This document shows positions 14,501 through 29,500 of a stretch of DNA of 64,000 nucleotides, piece after piece. The position numbers and the translations under genes were made by a program. The DNA is taken from the NCBI GenBank assembly GCA_032718565.1, contig JAVGVS010000003.1:2000178-2064177 (forward strand), read 5' to 3'. Within the stretch, counting starts at the first letter, position 1; every line of letters begins with the position of its first letter. A model generated the notes under the pieces. That model saw only the letters and a list, made by a program, of their open reading frames with translations, did no database searches and was not told the DNA's origin. Origin of the DNA: Distichodus sexfasciatus (lineage: Eukaryota; Chordata; Actinopteri; Characiformes; Distichodontidae).

Positions 14501-17500
14501 CTTTCTTTTTCTTTCTGTCTCAGCGGAAATCGGCGACTACGACGATATTGCAGACCGGGAGTTTCTGAAACTGAATAAGCTGTTGCCGCATCAGGATTAC
14601 CTGCAGGAGAAGATCATGGAGCTCCATCGCAGACACCTGTAAGAGCTCTGTTGTCTTTTTATTCTGTTTTGCCTTTCGCAGCCAGCAACAACTTTCCTTT
14701 CCTAGTTACAGGGACAGCTTCCTAGAAGCAAATTAGGGTTTAAGGCCTTGCTCAGGGGCCAAGTGGTGGTTCCTGGGATCTTTCACCTTCTTCTTCTCTT
14801 CCTTGCTTCTTCTCCTTTTCCTTATTCTATTTGTCGTTTTCTTCCTACTCCTACTGTTACTGCTTCTTCCTCTCCTTCTCCCTTCCCTTCTTCTTCTGAG
14901 TCAGAGGGCAGCAACAGGTTTGGTGTGATTTAGGTTGATGAATATAGAAAAGTCAGAGAAAATATTTGTACTTTCTGCAGAAAAGCCTGATAAAATATTT
15001 TCACTTGAATTCCATAACACGGGGTAATTATTGATTTGTCCTGCTTATGTGAACATGTCAAATGCAAGGAGCTATGTGGCATTCAGTTATACTAATTTTT
15101 GATTTCCCTTAATTGAGTGTTAATGGAGTTTGCACAGGTAAGTGAAAAGAGGGAAAAAAAATAAACTTGCCGTATTTTCTTTCTTTCCATCTATATGTGT
15201 TTACATGCTGGCGTTGGGCTCGTCCCTGTGTATTTCTGAGGCGCTTTTCAAAAAGGCCGAACTTGCCAGCAACCCAGCGCAACCTTCCCGTCAGTATCTG
15301 TCTGTTCTCTGGGTTCAATCTGGAGTGTTTGCTATGATTTAGTGCTGTTTTCTGGAATTTTCCATCTCTTCATTACCAGTAAACGGAGTGGCATTTCTGA
15401 GCAAAACAAGCCTTTTTGGAGTATGAAATAATGTTTGGAATGACATAACGCATATCGCCAGAAAATATCGTCCAGCGTCTTCAGGTTTCAGTCATAACTC
15501 ATCACATAATAAGGAAGGCCGACTTTTCTAGTGTGTGATTCAACATGCATGTTTCATTAAGCCTGAGGTTTTGTGTGTTTTTGTGGCCAGCCGAGGTTGA
15601 GGATTCTTAAGACAGTGCTAGAGACGATTGAATCTTCTTTTTTTTTTTTCCCCTTGACCTTTGGAGATTCATGAAAGTTGTTTGAAGAACTCGAAGACGA
15701 GGATTAACCGTGGCGATAATATCAGGCAGCTGTTCCCTCCAAAACGCTCCAGACGGGCCTCTCCTCTCACGGCCTGCCTGCATGTCTGATCCCAGAATGC
15801 AAGATAAGAGAAATTGAAAAATTGGAAAGGCAAAACGGACAAAGATGAAACCGCATCTTTATTATTTCAGATTAATCCTGTGATAGTGCCGTCCCTCAAG
15901 ATTCACAACTTAAATGTTTTCACATGATAACTGTATATTAGAAATTTCTGTAGAATTATAGTATAATAATAGGAAAAGGTCAGGTTAACTAAGAAAATTA
16001 AAGTTAAAAAATTAAGAATCGAGTGCGCGGTTGTGATAATGTTGCGCGCGAACTGTATTTTTCCTCTCGCTAATGCGTTATTTCCTCTCGATGTGTTAAA
16101 TGTCGTCGCAGTTTGAAAGGGGGCGGGTTTTGGCAGTTTGGGGGCGGGGTTTTGGCAGGTTCTGCCTGCGAATCCTATTGCCTGATGGCTCCTGGTCTTT
16201 TGACTGACTGCACACTACAGACAGTTTTTACAGAAAAACCAAAGATGACGTAGAAAGAGGAACGGCGACAGGTAGATTAAACACAAGTTATAGTTTATCA
16301 ACCTTTAATTATAATTTTAATAGTTATTTTGTGTCAATGTCGTCGACTACTCGCAGTAGCTCTAATTTTCTGTTATCTGGGAAAAAAAATCGGTATCGGA
16401 AAAATCGGTATCGGCCAATCACACTTACAAAAAAATCGGTAATCGGAATTGGCCAAGAAAATTGCAATCGGTGCATCCCTAGTAACTGATATCGTTAAGT
16501 CAATCTATTATGGTCTTCATATCAATCACTGGCACAGTTGAATTTAATCTAATCACAATCATATCGTAGCAGACGTACTGTATATGTGAAGTGCTTTTTT
16601 CCACCTCTGTGTTGGTGCATAATCAGACACGCTGGCTGTGAGAGAGGTTCTTGAGGTTCAGCTCTGCTCTGTTCTAATCCTATGGATAAGACCCTTTTAT
16701 TAGCCATACGGCTGCTGCACAGGGGGAGGGGCCTGAGGAGATTTTGCAGCTTAACGGCTGAGCAAAATTAGAACGTGCTGGTAATCTGGCGCAGGGCCAT
16801 CTCTGGAACACGATTACCCAGAAGCATTTTGTAAATATATGGGTGATTGGATAGATTCATCTATTGGTTTCAGTCCATGTGGTATTTGGTAGGGGTGTAA
16901 CAATACATCAGTCTGTATCAATGGATTAATTCAGTGATCAGGGAGCCCACAACATTGATTCAAAAAGGGGGGGAAAAAAGCAGCTGTATTTTTTTTAAAA
17001 AATTTTTAACAACTTTTATTAAGTGGGATACCACAGGCTGCTGCCTACCATAGCTCAGAAATAAACATGTCAAGGGATGTTTTAAGCATTTGATAGGAAT
17101 GGAAGTGAATGTGTTAAATCAGAATATGATATTGTCTCATATTGATCGCAGGCTCCTGAATTGAATCGAAATGGTATCGTAGTCGACATTGTAGACCACC
17201 CACAGACATCAAATTGTTGTCCACTGAATCGATATACCACTCCATACTTGTAATTTACACCCCTAATATTTGGTGGCATTCGCATAATTCAAGTTGTTTC
17301 TTCCTTAAACACAAAAAGATTGTGGAAGTTGTAGAAGACCAGTAGCAGTACAGACTTTATGTAGAGTTTCAAAAGCGTACTTGTCTTGACCCAGCTTCTT
17401 TGAAATATGCCAAGTATTTCTGTGAAATGAATGGTTGTGTGCAAACAACAGACTGGACACAGTTGTGTAGTTTTTAATCAGTTCTGATCACATTTTTGGC

Positions 17501-20500
17501 CTTATTAGGAGCCCAGAATGAATTAATGAATTAGAAGCAAAGTTGTTAACATACCTGGAAGTGTTTCCTTTCTGTTATTGGCTTGAAGGTTTGGTTAGGC
17601 ACAAAATAAATTTATTGTAGACTCCGCTTCAGTGTGGGATTGTTCTACTTCCTGCAGGGGACAGACGCCAGCCGAGTCAGACTTCCAGGTGCTGGAGATC
17701 GCCCGAAAGCTGGAGATGTTTGGTGTACGTTTCCATCCCGCGGCCGACCGGGAGGGCACCAAGATTAACCTGTCTGTTGCCCACATGGGTCTGCTGGTTT
17801 TCCAGGTGAACAAGGACTCCCTTTTGCTTTTTATTTCTATGCGTTTTGACTGCATGGGAAATGAAGTGCATACAAGGACACAAACGTTGGGTATTCACTC
17901 AAAATCTCTTCTTCAGGGCAACACCAAGATCAACACATTCAACTGGTCCAAGATTCGCAAACTCAGCTTCAAAAGGAAGAGGTTCCTAATTAAGCTGCAC
18001 CCTGAGGTTCATGTGGGTATTATTACAGCTAACCCTTGTTGTTTGCTAATGAAATTAAAGTCTAGGCACAGAACTTTTACATGTCTGCTTTGTTGTCTAG
18101 ATTCTTTTGCTAATCCCATCAAGACATTTTCAAACATGACCTGAGTAATGTTTGTTTTTCCTAAGAGCTCAGTTACATAGGGAAATAAAAATCTGAACCA
18201 TGTGTTACATTTGCTCTTTTATAACGTTTCCAGTCATTTTAAACTGTGATTATTCACCTTTGTCTTTCAGGGTCCTCACCAGGACACGCTGGAGTTCCTG
18301 ATGGCCAGTCGGGATCAATGTAAGATCTTCTGGAAGAGCTGCGTCGAGCATCACTCTTTTTTCCGTCTGCTAGATCAGCCGCAGCCCAAAACGAAAGCCA
18401 TCTTCTTCAGCCGAGGCTCTTCCTTCAGATACAGGTACTGCAGGGGGCTGTGTGGACAGAGAGTGTAAGATATCAACAAAATCAGGCACAGAATGAGAGA
18501 TTATCTGTATGTATGTGCCATAAATATGACTGAACCATTGACTTCCACCGCTGATTTACAGTACATCTTATTTTCCCCTCACAAATGCCCTTTTTTGTTT
18601 TTGGTAATGTATGGTAATGGTTTGTTTATGGTATGGTTAATGGTTATGGTATGGTTTGGTAACAGCATGTATGTAGGGCTGTTTTGTATCGTTTATATCA
18701 TTTTTAATGCTCCCTTCGTCTTTCAAATGAAAATTTATTTCATTCATTTAGACTTTTCTAAGGGGGAAAAAAAAATTCATTCTTGAAAGTGTGAAACTGC
18801 GTGTTAAAGTAACAGTAAAAGAATCTTATTTTGGAATGAGCCCTTGACATTTTTGGTGTCCTTATTTCAAGCAGAGCCTTTTAGGTGTACAAAAATGTAC
18901 TGCATATTAGTAATGATTTTATACCGTTTTCCCCCTGAACGCACATGAGAAGCCTGTTTATCATTTATATTTGTAATTATCAACATTAAAAATTCTTGTG
19001 AAAAGAATTGCTATTCGCCTAGCTCTTATTCTGAACACAAATTTGTTGTGTCGTCCAGCCATGCTATGTCAGCTGATTATATAAACATATGCGCTGACTT
19101 GTTGGTGGTTAAGATTAACTAGCTTGAGTTCTTATAAGCGTCCAAGTGCATTTCTGGCATCTTGTGTGATTGTTGAACTGTGTTTTGCAACAGTGGACGA
19201 ACCCAGAAACAGCTGGTTGAGTTTGTGAAGGACAGTTCTGTGAAGAGAACGCCCTACCAGAGGTTGGAAAACCTTCGCACATTTCCATACTTTATTCCCC
19301 AGCCAGCTCCGTGTTGAGACCAATTTTTAAAAAATCATTCTTGCTTCTGTTTTCCTCTTTTTGTGTTACTGTTGACAGGAGGAACAGTAAAATCCGCATG
19401 TCCTCTCGCTCGTTGGCTAGCGATGTGCCTAAGCTGGTGAGTACATCGGTCATAGTTCTTCACTGTTTGTTAATAAATAATGGCAAAGTGTAAACTTCCT
19501 GCGCGACTGATCACACTTTACTCTCTTTTTTCTACATTTTTGGCCTCTCCTTCCCCTTCTACACCTCTTTTTTCCCCTTCTCTTTCAGAACCTGTCCTTT
19601 AATGACTCGAGTCTCAAGACCCCCATCTCCTTCCGCACTACTCCCAGTACTCCAGTTCCGAACGAGACCAAGAGTCAGCCTCAAGTCCAGCAGAGTCTTC
19701 CACCCCAGCAGCCTGTGCGACCCCCCAGCCCCACGAAGGAGGAGCCGGTCGTCAAGGCCACCCCCCCACCTAACTACGCCTTTCAAGGTGCCCCCCATAA
19801 ACCGGTTTCAGGGGACTGCAGCCCCTCGTTTGTGTGTGTAGAGAGTAGTTCCTCCCGTCAGTGGCCCTCCCAAAATGGCAATGAGGATAGCGTGTGTGTG
19901 GGTTTGGGGATGGGTTTGGGCTTGAGCGAGGGCGGGCGAGGGGGCAGGCTGGGTAGTTTTGGGGGTGGCGGGGCATCCAGGAAGGGCTGTCTCACTCCCG
20001 AGGCTTTCGAGGCGGAGCTGATGCGTGCCCGTCCCGTTCCTACTGTCTTCCCCTTGACCAGCTTGCCGCTGCAGGTCAGCGAGGAGTTCATTGACGACGA
20101 CCCTACCGAAATGTCGTTTTACGCCGGCGGTGCAGTTGAGGGCTATTCATACGGCTTCGATGAGAATGTCGAACGCTTCGACTACATTGACGACGACGAC
20201 GATACGGACCCAGTCGTGCCATACTCTCTCGGGCTGGGTGATCTCAACGGGAACGGGAGGGCTTTTTCGGAAAGTGCGTTTGGCCGCTCTGAGACCAGCT
20301 CACTGGTCAACAACCAGTCCGAGTGCAGCTCTTTGGATAACCTCCCATTAGGCTCAGCCCTCGGAGATTCCGTCTCCCTCTCGCTGTGCCCGGATTCTTC
20401 GTCCTCGCTCCGCCTGCCCGGCTCGGAGAACATGTCGGAAGCCAGCTCAATGGTGAATTTCCCAGCATGCTCGGTGCGATCCGAGGCCAGCTCGGCCATG

Positions 20501-23500
20501 CAATTCAATGAGCTGGTGGAGCAGCTGGAGCAACTCAGCTACCCACCCACGGCGACCGAGGGCTCTGGTGAGGCCAGCTCCGACTCCGACTCCGACTGGG
20601 GCTCTGACGGAGGTTTGCCCCCCGAGCAGAACCTCTTCTACAGCAACCCGCTGATCGGGGCCACGGGGGTGGAAGGTTTCCTCCTGGAATGCCACAACCT
20701 CCGGGCGTTGAGTCTCGGGGACCCGCCAAGCTCCACCCAGTTTAAGAGTCCTCCGTTTTAGCAATCCTTATTCGAAGACGAAATTCCTTTTATGCTGAAA
20801 CGTGACACGGCACTTCCCTATTCGAAACCAGAATTGTTTATCATAAGGGCTGCGTGACTTGCAGAATCACAAAAGCATGAATATATAGTGGTACTTCAAC
20901 GATAACAAGAAGAGATTTCCTGGAAATTCTAGACGACTTAACTGTCAAACCATGCACATTATAACAGCCAACAGCTAGTTATAACAATTTCTCTACTAGC
21001 TGTGTTAATGAGCTTGATATGCCCAGTTTAAGCTGTAGAATCTTCCGTTCTCTTAGTGCCATAATTGGGAAGAACCCTTACTCTAGGATGGAATGTGACA
21101 GCACTTTTCTATTGGGAAAAAGAATCATTTATCGCAAGGGCAACACAAGTTGCTACATTTTCATCATGATGTGGTAATACGTTGGCAGCACTGAATATCT
21201 TGTCCCTCATGATACGATAATGTGTTCAGCAATCAGTTCAATTACATTATAATCTGTATGATGTCTTATCAATGTTTTCATTTTTGATCGTTGCTAAGGG
21301 CTTGTTGATAATTGAATTGATTTATCAACATATATATCGTTAACCCCCTACTGACTAAACAGTAGTACTTCTAGAACAGAAATAACGTTTGCTCAGTTCG
21401 ATAAAATTCTAGATGACCAAGCAAACTATCAAACAGTACACACAGTTAATCATAATAACTTACTCAGTACTGACTGTGTTTAATGCAATTTTACTTGATT
21501 TTACAACGTTACGATTCTGCAAGTCACACAGCCCAACCGATGTCCGCTTCTTTTTTAGCACATCATCCTGCCACTTCTTTTGTCAAACTGAATCAAAGTG
21601 CACTTAGCAAATCATCTTTTTCCCGCCTTTTCTGGTGTGTCCAGATTTTCTGATTGGCTGCTTTGTTGTTGAAACTCATGCTTCATCCCATGCTGCTTTC
21701 TTGGTCTCTGTTCACTTCCGTACCATCCTTGTATCAACTACCTTTATGTACAAGTTAAAGTTTATATGTAGTTATTAGCTGGTCTGTGGTTCTCAAATTT
21801 CTAGACTTCAATGCCTTATTTTTATTTTATTTTTTTTTATTTTTTTTTTTACAATTTTCAGATTTTTTTTTTACTGCATGCCACTTAGGCTCATCTTCAG
21901 TGCAGACAGCACTGGTTGATGATGTCCAGAATTAGCAAAGCACCAGTGTTGTTTTGAAGGAAATTATTACAATTATTTGTTGTTATTATTAGCAGATATT
22001 ATTAGTGGTTTTGGAATATATCACTTCAAATGTAGTCTGTGGATGTTTTGAAGTGCCAAGATTAGTTTACAGGTTTTACTTCAGTGAAATTATTACTGCA
22101 GCTTATTAACCTAATTATTACCTTAGAGTATAAAATAACAATAATAATAATAATAATAATAATAAGTTAACTTAAATAAGTTAAACAGATTTGTTCTGTT
22201 GCCTTTAACATTGCAGTGCCTAGATTTTATTCTTGAAAGAAACACAACCATCATCTAGTTTCCTGTTAATTTGACTTGTCATTAATACCACTCTGCTCAG
22301 GGCGCTTATGAATTAACAGGGGAAATGACAGTGGTGTGTCTGCATATCCAACTTAAGCTTAAGTTTGGTTGAGGCTCATTCAGACTGTACTTGGAGTAGC
22401 AGTTCACTCCACAGTTCCCCCTGCTGTTCATCACTTCTCTCGCAGCCTCTTTCCTGTTCTGATTGTGCGTCAGAGGTGTCTTTCTCTGGTGTCAGGCTTG
22501 TTTCACTTTGCCGTCTGTTTTGCGTTGTGTTGTGTTGCACATTGATCACCTCTTCACACAAATTTACGCATATAAGCTTCAATGCACATAGATAAGTAGC
22601 AGTTTTATTTGTTTTACACCAAAGAATGTGATCCGAGTGCTGTTCAAAACTGTGAGTAGCACTGCTAACATAAAGAATGTAATATGAATGATTAATATGA
22701 ATGTCCAAAACCAGAATGTGCAAGTTTAGGTCTCAAGAAGAACACACCTGCCCTCTCAGGTGGAACTTGGTATTAAGACTCTTCCTTAATTCAGTTAAAA
22801 TACCAGTATAAACTCGAATGCATGTAATGAAGCATTTGCTTTGTGCTTCCTACTAAAATTGGCCTTCCGAACCGAGTGATTTTCTTTCCTGTGTGACGTC
22901 TGATTTAGGTACCATTTTCATAATTACCACATATTTAACTTGTGCAACAATTTGCTCTTGTAGCTTTGCAGTGATGTTCCGTAAGCACTTCCCTTGTCAG
23001 TTCTTCCTGATTGCACTCTTGGTATCACTTCTTAAAATGTTTCTTTATTTATGCTCACCCTTCTGGTGCATTAACATTGAGATTTTAAATCTAGCCATTA
23101 CACAGCGTTTTAATCAGTTGTGTGCGGTTCTGTTTTTGTCTGACGTCCAGTCCGCTCAAATGCTTTTGGTTTCTGTTTTGGGGGGTTTGGGCTGAGGTGC
23201 GTCTGTGTGCGCCCAGAATTTTAGGCCACAAGATGGGACATGGCCGGGGCAGTATTGGTTCTTTTGGGTGATGTAATTTCCTTTTCCTTTCTACTCTGAA
23301 ATTCCGATTTAATTTCCTACCATCCTGTCCTCCTTCACGGTGCCTGCGGGCCAGTTTCACCCGGCTCTCTGAAATGCAAGCCGTTCCTTCTCGGTCCAAA
23401 TCATACTAAACTCGTCCGTCAGTTTTGAGGTTTGCGTTCCTGTGGCGATCCAGCTTTGGCACTTTTCAGTTGTGGTTTCTTATATTAGATGCATACTTAA

Positions 23501-26500
23501 TGTTCAAAATTTTGTGGATTCCAAGCGCATGGATTTAAGGGCGCATAGCCCTCGATCTCCCTCTGTTTACGAAATGAGGAAAATTTGGTGAAAGGAGTAA
23601 ACTGGGCTGAAACGCCAACCGTGTGACTTGTGGAATCTTGGTTTTTTTTTTTTTGACTTTTGGCCATGTTTACTGTCGAGACAGGGCTCATTCTCATTGT
23701 CATTTTGAGAGCAGAAAAGCCGCCTTCATTCCATCTGTAACGTGTTCCTCTCGAGGCCTCTCTACTCCCACAAGCGAGGGTGAGCAGCTCAGTGTAACTC
23801 GGCGGCACAGGATAACCGTCCATCTAACCTAGAACGACCGAGGACCTTGTTACTTGGACAAACTCGGAACCCTCATGTCATTTCCTGCAGACCAGTTTAG
23901 TTTAACGCATGCTTAAATACATTTTTTTGATCTTGTTAGCTGCATTTCTATCTTGTTTTTCTAGATCTCCATTGGGTCAGTAATATGTTTATTTTGGTTT
24001 AATTGACCTTAACTAACTCCTTAATGCCTTCAGACTTCAGGGCTAGGACCTGTAATATGAGTTTTGAATTTATAAGGTGATGCTCTCTGGCTAGCCTTTT
24101 GTAAACCAACGAACATCTGCCACTTTGATGCTGATGCTGCGAACCCGGGATTTGCCCTAGATGGTCAAAGGTTTGTTTATCAAGTCCTGGGTGTCTGTTC
24201 TTCCCATGAACGCATAACTCACACAGCGCTTTTGCAGTTAACTCTTCACCCAGGCCACTTTCTCCTCCCCCCAGTCGCCCTCACAGCTGGTTCGGATGGT
24301 AAGATCAAAGCACGGTGATCACACAGACCTGTTTTCAGAAAATATGCCATTTACAGCTCGGTAAATGTTTGGCCAAACCTTTAAAACCTGACGATTACCC
24401 AGCACTTCAAGAAAGCAAGACAGTAAACAGTCAGTGTCTCACAAATCGTATAACCAGATTTATAGCACCACCCTGCTTTCAGACCGACCTCTTAAAAATA
24501 TTTTTTACTCTTTAATCAGAGTTAAACTGATCTGCTGATTACCCATGTGGTGCACTTTGACCACAGATGGAAGGCTGCCAGATTGTAATATGATGATGTG
24601 ATGCCTGTGATTTTGCTGTGCGTGCCCCTTAACTTCATTTCAGGCTGCATATAGGAGCCTCAGACTGAAGCATTTTGGGAACTTTTATTTGGGAAGCAGG
24701 AGGTCGATCTGATCTTCCTTGCTTTGATTCTCACCATCCCGTATTTTACTCTCTCGCTTGGATTTAATGAATTAATTTGATATTTTTTTTTTTTTTGAAA
24801 GAAACCACTCAATTTCACTTAATAGCTCTTAATTTGAGACTAAATGCAAATGCTGAGTCTTTAATCTATGAATATTAATGTGAAAGTGTACTTATATGTG
24901 TATGTTAATTTTTTTTCCTTTTAAAATAAAATACATACTTTTAAGTACCTGAGGTTTAAGACTTAATATTTTTTCAACCCTTCTTAGCTTTTCTAAAAGC
25001 AAAACTAATTTTAAATACTTCAGTTACATGTTTTTTAAGAGGCTTTGATGTTTCATCTACATAACCAACTAATACAATTATTAATTATTATGAATTATTT
25101 ACTTTAATCACTTTAAACACTTAAGATGATGTTATTACAGATTAAGATTCTTGAAATGTCTCATTATTAATGAGCTAATTTTAAGAGTATTTCTTTTTAG
25201 GAACTAAGTTGAGATTTATAGAAAAATGACAGAGGAAGAGGCACATTACAAGTTTTTATTCTCCTGTGAGCTATAGTTGGTGTGGTGTAGCGTGGTGGAT
25301 TAGATAGAAATAGAAAGTAGAAGGTATAAGCAGAACATTGTGACACATCAAGTCATAGAAAGTATTTGCATGTCTTGTTCATCCTGGTCCTGAGTGCAAA
25401 CAATTTGAATTTTTCTGTGGAATATTGTCATCTAAATTATGATGTTACTTACTGTTACTATCATCTGCCATTCCCATTGTTGGTTTAAGTTTTTCTAGTT
25501 TATGTAAATATCAGGGGTCACTCCAGGTTGTTTAAATGAGGTTGAGTTTCCTCGACTGGAACGCGAGGCCAGACCGTAATGGCAGCGTCTACTGGACTCC
25601 ACATTCCATGCCCATGTATGCATTGAGTCTCCAGTAATCCTCTGTTCCACTTTTTTTTTTTTTAACCGAGCTCTGATTGTTTTATTACATTTTGGCTCCA
25701 AAGTACCAGGTCATTAAACAGCAGCTTATTTATAGTTTGTCGTCCTTTTATCAAGAAAAGGGGAAACCAGTCCTTATGTTTATGCAGAAACTGGACTTCG
25801 CAGCACTCTCCCTCGACCATACGGAACATATCCGAGCTCTGGACATTTTTGGGAAATGACTGTCCGCGTCTGGACAACTCCCCTGTACTCTGACCCTCGG
25901 TGGAATGTGAGCGTAGTTAACACAGTGCTTTCCTGTTGTGAAGAGCTACGGACGGTGGGAGGGAGAAAGAAAAGAGAGGGATGAACCTCCGGTATGGAAT
26001 TCCTCAGCACTGGTCTCTGTGCAGAGGGCTGCTTCTGTGTTTGTGCAGGCTGTTGGCCAAGTCATTCCCCCCCTCAGCACAGGCGCGCACACACACACAC
26101 ACACACTTCTCCCATTTCGTCCCCAGTGGGACATTGCAGTTAAACTGTAAACCATTGCTGTTTGGCCGGCTTGACCGCATTCCCGATAAGCCTCCTCTCC
26201 AGCAATTACTTCCGGGTCACAGAGCCACCTTTTTCCTTTCCTCGCTTTCTTTGTTTTTCTTTCCATGTCTTTCCGTTCTGGTTCTCTCTTACAAAATCTG
26301 CATCTCTGCAAAGATTATGTTGACTCTACGGTAACACTGCTGTTTGAAGAATTCTCTTATTGTTGATATTACGATGTGAAAAAATCGAGAAGATCCTTCG
26401 TTGTTCTACTAACACTTTGGCCAGCCGTGCAGGCCGTGACTCTGAGTGTGGGAACCGTCTATTGTCTTGTCCACTTTCAGCCAGGAGATTTGAGCTTGGT

Positions 26501-29500
26501 GTATGAGAGTATGAAAAGTGCTGAGTGGTATTTATGCCCTGGAGCTGCTTTTACAAACATTTGACAGTTTAGTTTGAGCCCCCCAACTGCAGGGATTGAA
26601 GACCCCAGTGTGCTCGAGAAAAAAAAAGACGTGCCTAAAGGCCTAATGCCACCCGGAAAAATAGGCAGGTTGTAATGTAACCATGGTGATATTTTGTTAA
26701 ATTTTCTATCAACCTGGCTTAAGTCAGCTGTAACTACCTAAAAATGTATGGCCGTTTTGTGGGGTCTCTCAGGTGGCATCATATTAATCTCATCTTAATT
26801 TTTCCATCCTTCAGCCTGTTGGAATCAGTAGCTTACGGTGTCCTACCTTCTCTCAAATTTGTTTAAAGTTTGAACTGTCCACACAATCTTTTGGGTGTTT
26901 CTCACTTGATGAATGCATACATTTCTGGTGTGAGAATACATCAGTCTGCGTTGATACATCCATTCAGTGGTCAACAATCCCATACATAGCATCGATCCAA
27001 AATGTAAAAATCAAACAGAGATCATACATATGGCGACATCATTTGCCAAGCATGTGAGGCATGTCTATAGAACAGGAGGTCTATTTTTGTTTTTCATTTA
27101 AATGTCTGGTTGAGGGAGGCACGGTGGCGCAGCAGTTAGCACTGCCGCCTCACAGCGGGAAGGTCCTGGGTTCAATCCTGGGGTCGGCTATAGGGCCTTT
27201 CTGTGTGGAGTTTGCATGCTCTCCCTGTGTTTGGTTGGGTTTTCTCCGGGTGCTCCGGTTTCCTCCCACAGTCCAAAAGCTTGCAATATAGGTTAATTGG
27301 TGACTCTGCATGGGCCCCGTAAGGTGTGAATGTGAGTGTATGTGCCCTGCAGTGTGTTGGCCCCTGCCCCGGGTTGGTTCCTGCCTTGTGCCCATAGTTC
27401 CTGGGATAGGCTGTGGTCCCCGTGGTCCCGATTGGGATTAATGAATGAATGTCTGGTTGTGCTCTGGAATAAAAATGTCAAATTGTATTTTAGTTGCAGT
27501 TTCTTATTTGATATAAATGATGGCGCTTGTGCTACATCAACATATGTCACACATTGATCAGTGGCTTCTGAATTGAATCAAATTGAAATCGTAGCAGACG
27601 TCGTGATATCTGCAGACGTCGAATGGTTATCCTTTGACTCGATATCCAAGGAACACCGCGATGAAACTTGTGGTTTACACCCCTAATATCTGCACAGCTT
27701 GAGCCAGATTCCTCAACAGAAATAAATCTTAGCCTTGCTCAAAAATGTTTTTGTCTTAGTTCCCATCTCTCTTTGATATTTCTCTCTTCCTTCCCTCCTT
27801 ATTTGAAAAAAGACATTCCAAAGTATCCTAATAACTCAGACTTGTCCTGCTCTCGCCCCTCACAGGTCCAGTCCTGGACAGCCCCCAGCTGTCTCCCTTC
27901 GACTCCAAGAGTCCCCTGTGTCTCTCGCCCTCCTTCCAGATGTCCACCCTCAGCCTGCCCGGCCAGGCGCCCTCGCCCCTGCAGAGCCCCATCCTGAACG
28001 AGGTGGGCACCGCCAAGCTAGAGGAGGAGGAGGAGGGCAGGAGGAAGGTACACTACTCGCAATGCCGCCTCGCCAGGCCCGATATAACAGCTGAGGGAGA
28101 GCTAGCTTAGCCAGTCAGCAGGTGGAAGGAATAATCCAGTAGTTTTTTGTGGAGGGCCTCGGGGGATTCTTTAACCAGTTGGCACACGGGGCTGTTGGCA
28201 TGGCAATAAAGAGATCAGGGTGTAGTGCTGAACGCTTGGGGCTGGGCCTACTAACCTTCATTTCCTGTCTTTTTTATTCAGTGTGAGGTTGTTGTAGATG
28301 ATATGCTTGGCTTTTGAATTTACACATGCAAGATTATTTTATATGATGACTGAGTGGGCCTCGTTCAACAACGTTGCTTGTAAGAAGTTTGTTGTTAAAA
28401 CCCACTTAAAGTTTTTTTCCACAGAGATTTACTTGAGATTTGTGCTTGGGTACGATTGAAGTCTGCAACTGCAGATTTGAAGGAAACAAACGTACAGTTT
28501 AATAATCCAACACTATGATATTATGCTATTTACTGGGGCTGGGTGATTTAATTTAAAATTAATCTAAACCAATATTTAAAATCTCTATCAACACAATCTT
28601 GCCCATGATGATTCATTTTGTCAGTTTTAAGATAGTTTTTTTTAAAGAATTCTGTTAACACTTTCCCCAGTGTGTGTTTGTCTTGTCCTATTATAAACAT
28701 ACTTCTGCATGTGTTGTCACATGACTGCCGCGTCCATTCTGCAACAACATCTGTGTGTATTTTCCACCTAAAATCAAAATGATTTAAAATAAGACTTTAA
28801 AGCGTTAAAGATCCCATATTATGAAAAATTCACCTTTTCTGTTCTTTGGACATCCATTTGGGTCTGTACTGTCTCTGCACACACTGTAAGCTTGATAATA
28901 AAAAAAAAAAAGGTCAGTTGTTTAAGTATTAATTTATGAATGTCAGAAATCGTGAGCTTAAACGAGCCGTTCAGATTTCTCCCCTCCTTCTACATCACAG
29001 TAACAAACATTTGAATAACTCCACCCTCCTGTCTGAGAACCTCCACCCACCAGGTAGAACTGCTAGCGCTTCCTGATCCGCCAGGTTTTCTCACAAGCGC
29101 TAACGTAGGAATCACAATGAAGTCTCACGCGGAGTGTTGTGTTCAACATGTATGGCTGTATGGATGGTCTGTTAGCAGCAGCCATGACGATTATTTTCAC
29201 GTGAGGTAAACTCTCGCCGTGTTGTCTACACCCCAGTTCCAGAGAGTGGGACGTGTGTGGGCAGCAGCAGCTCGTTTGCATTTAGGAATACTAACGAGAA
29301 ACATCCCATTCTGAAAGGGACTAAAATAGAGGAGTCAAAAGCAGGTGAAAATGCCTAATCTGAGAGGTATTTAAGCAAACAACTTCAGAGACGTGTTCAG
29401 TGGAGCTCATAGACCTATTTTAACTTTTAATGGTTGAGCACATTTACAGTCTGTGAACTTTGTCTGTGAACTATGAAGGCAAAAACAAACAAAATTAAAT

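Larger units (their letters stand above)
20762..27865 (+). other. farp2 intron, or 3' UTR of the short form followed by intron
   Basis: No exon was recognised in these 7.1 kb. If the stop at 20761 is used, a 3' UTR should start here. No AATAAA stands out in the first kilobase; one lies at 24925-24930. Content: an AAT microsatellite at 22.14 kb, poly-T runs near 21.83 and 24.78 kb, a relatively GC-rich unique stretch at 23.1-23.9 kb, a CA run at 26.09 kb, and a hAT-like element with a nested SINE at 26.9-27.7 kb. Confidence 0.6.

Noticed and set aside
17632..18144. 170-codon frame spanning two farp2 exons and the short intron
   Set aside because: The 111-bp intron happens to be open, but exon borders with good splice sites and the FARP alignment show it is removed.
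20071..20076. CTGCAG|gtcagc as donor for the long farp2 form
   Set aside because: It looks like a good donor but ends in phase 0; joining to 27866 reads into a stop, so it cannot make the DH-PH-PH form through that acceptor.
19559..20764. Open frames on the minus strand and other plus frames over the long farp2 exon
   Set aside because: Shadows of the GC-rich coding frame; no splice context or recognisable protein.
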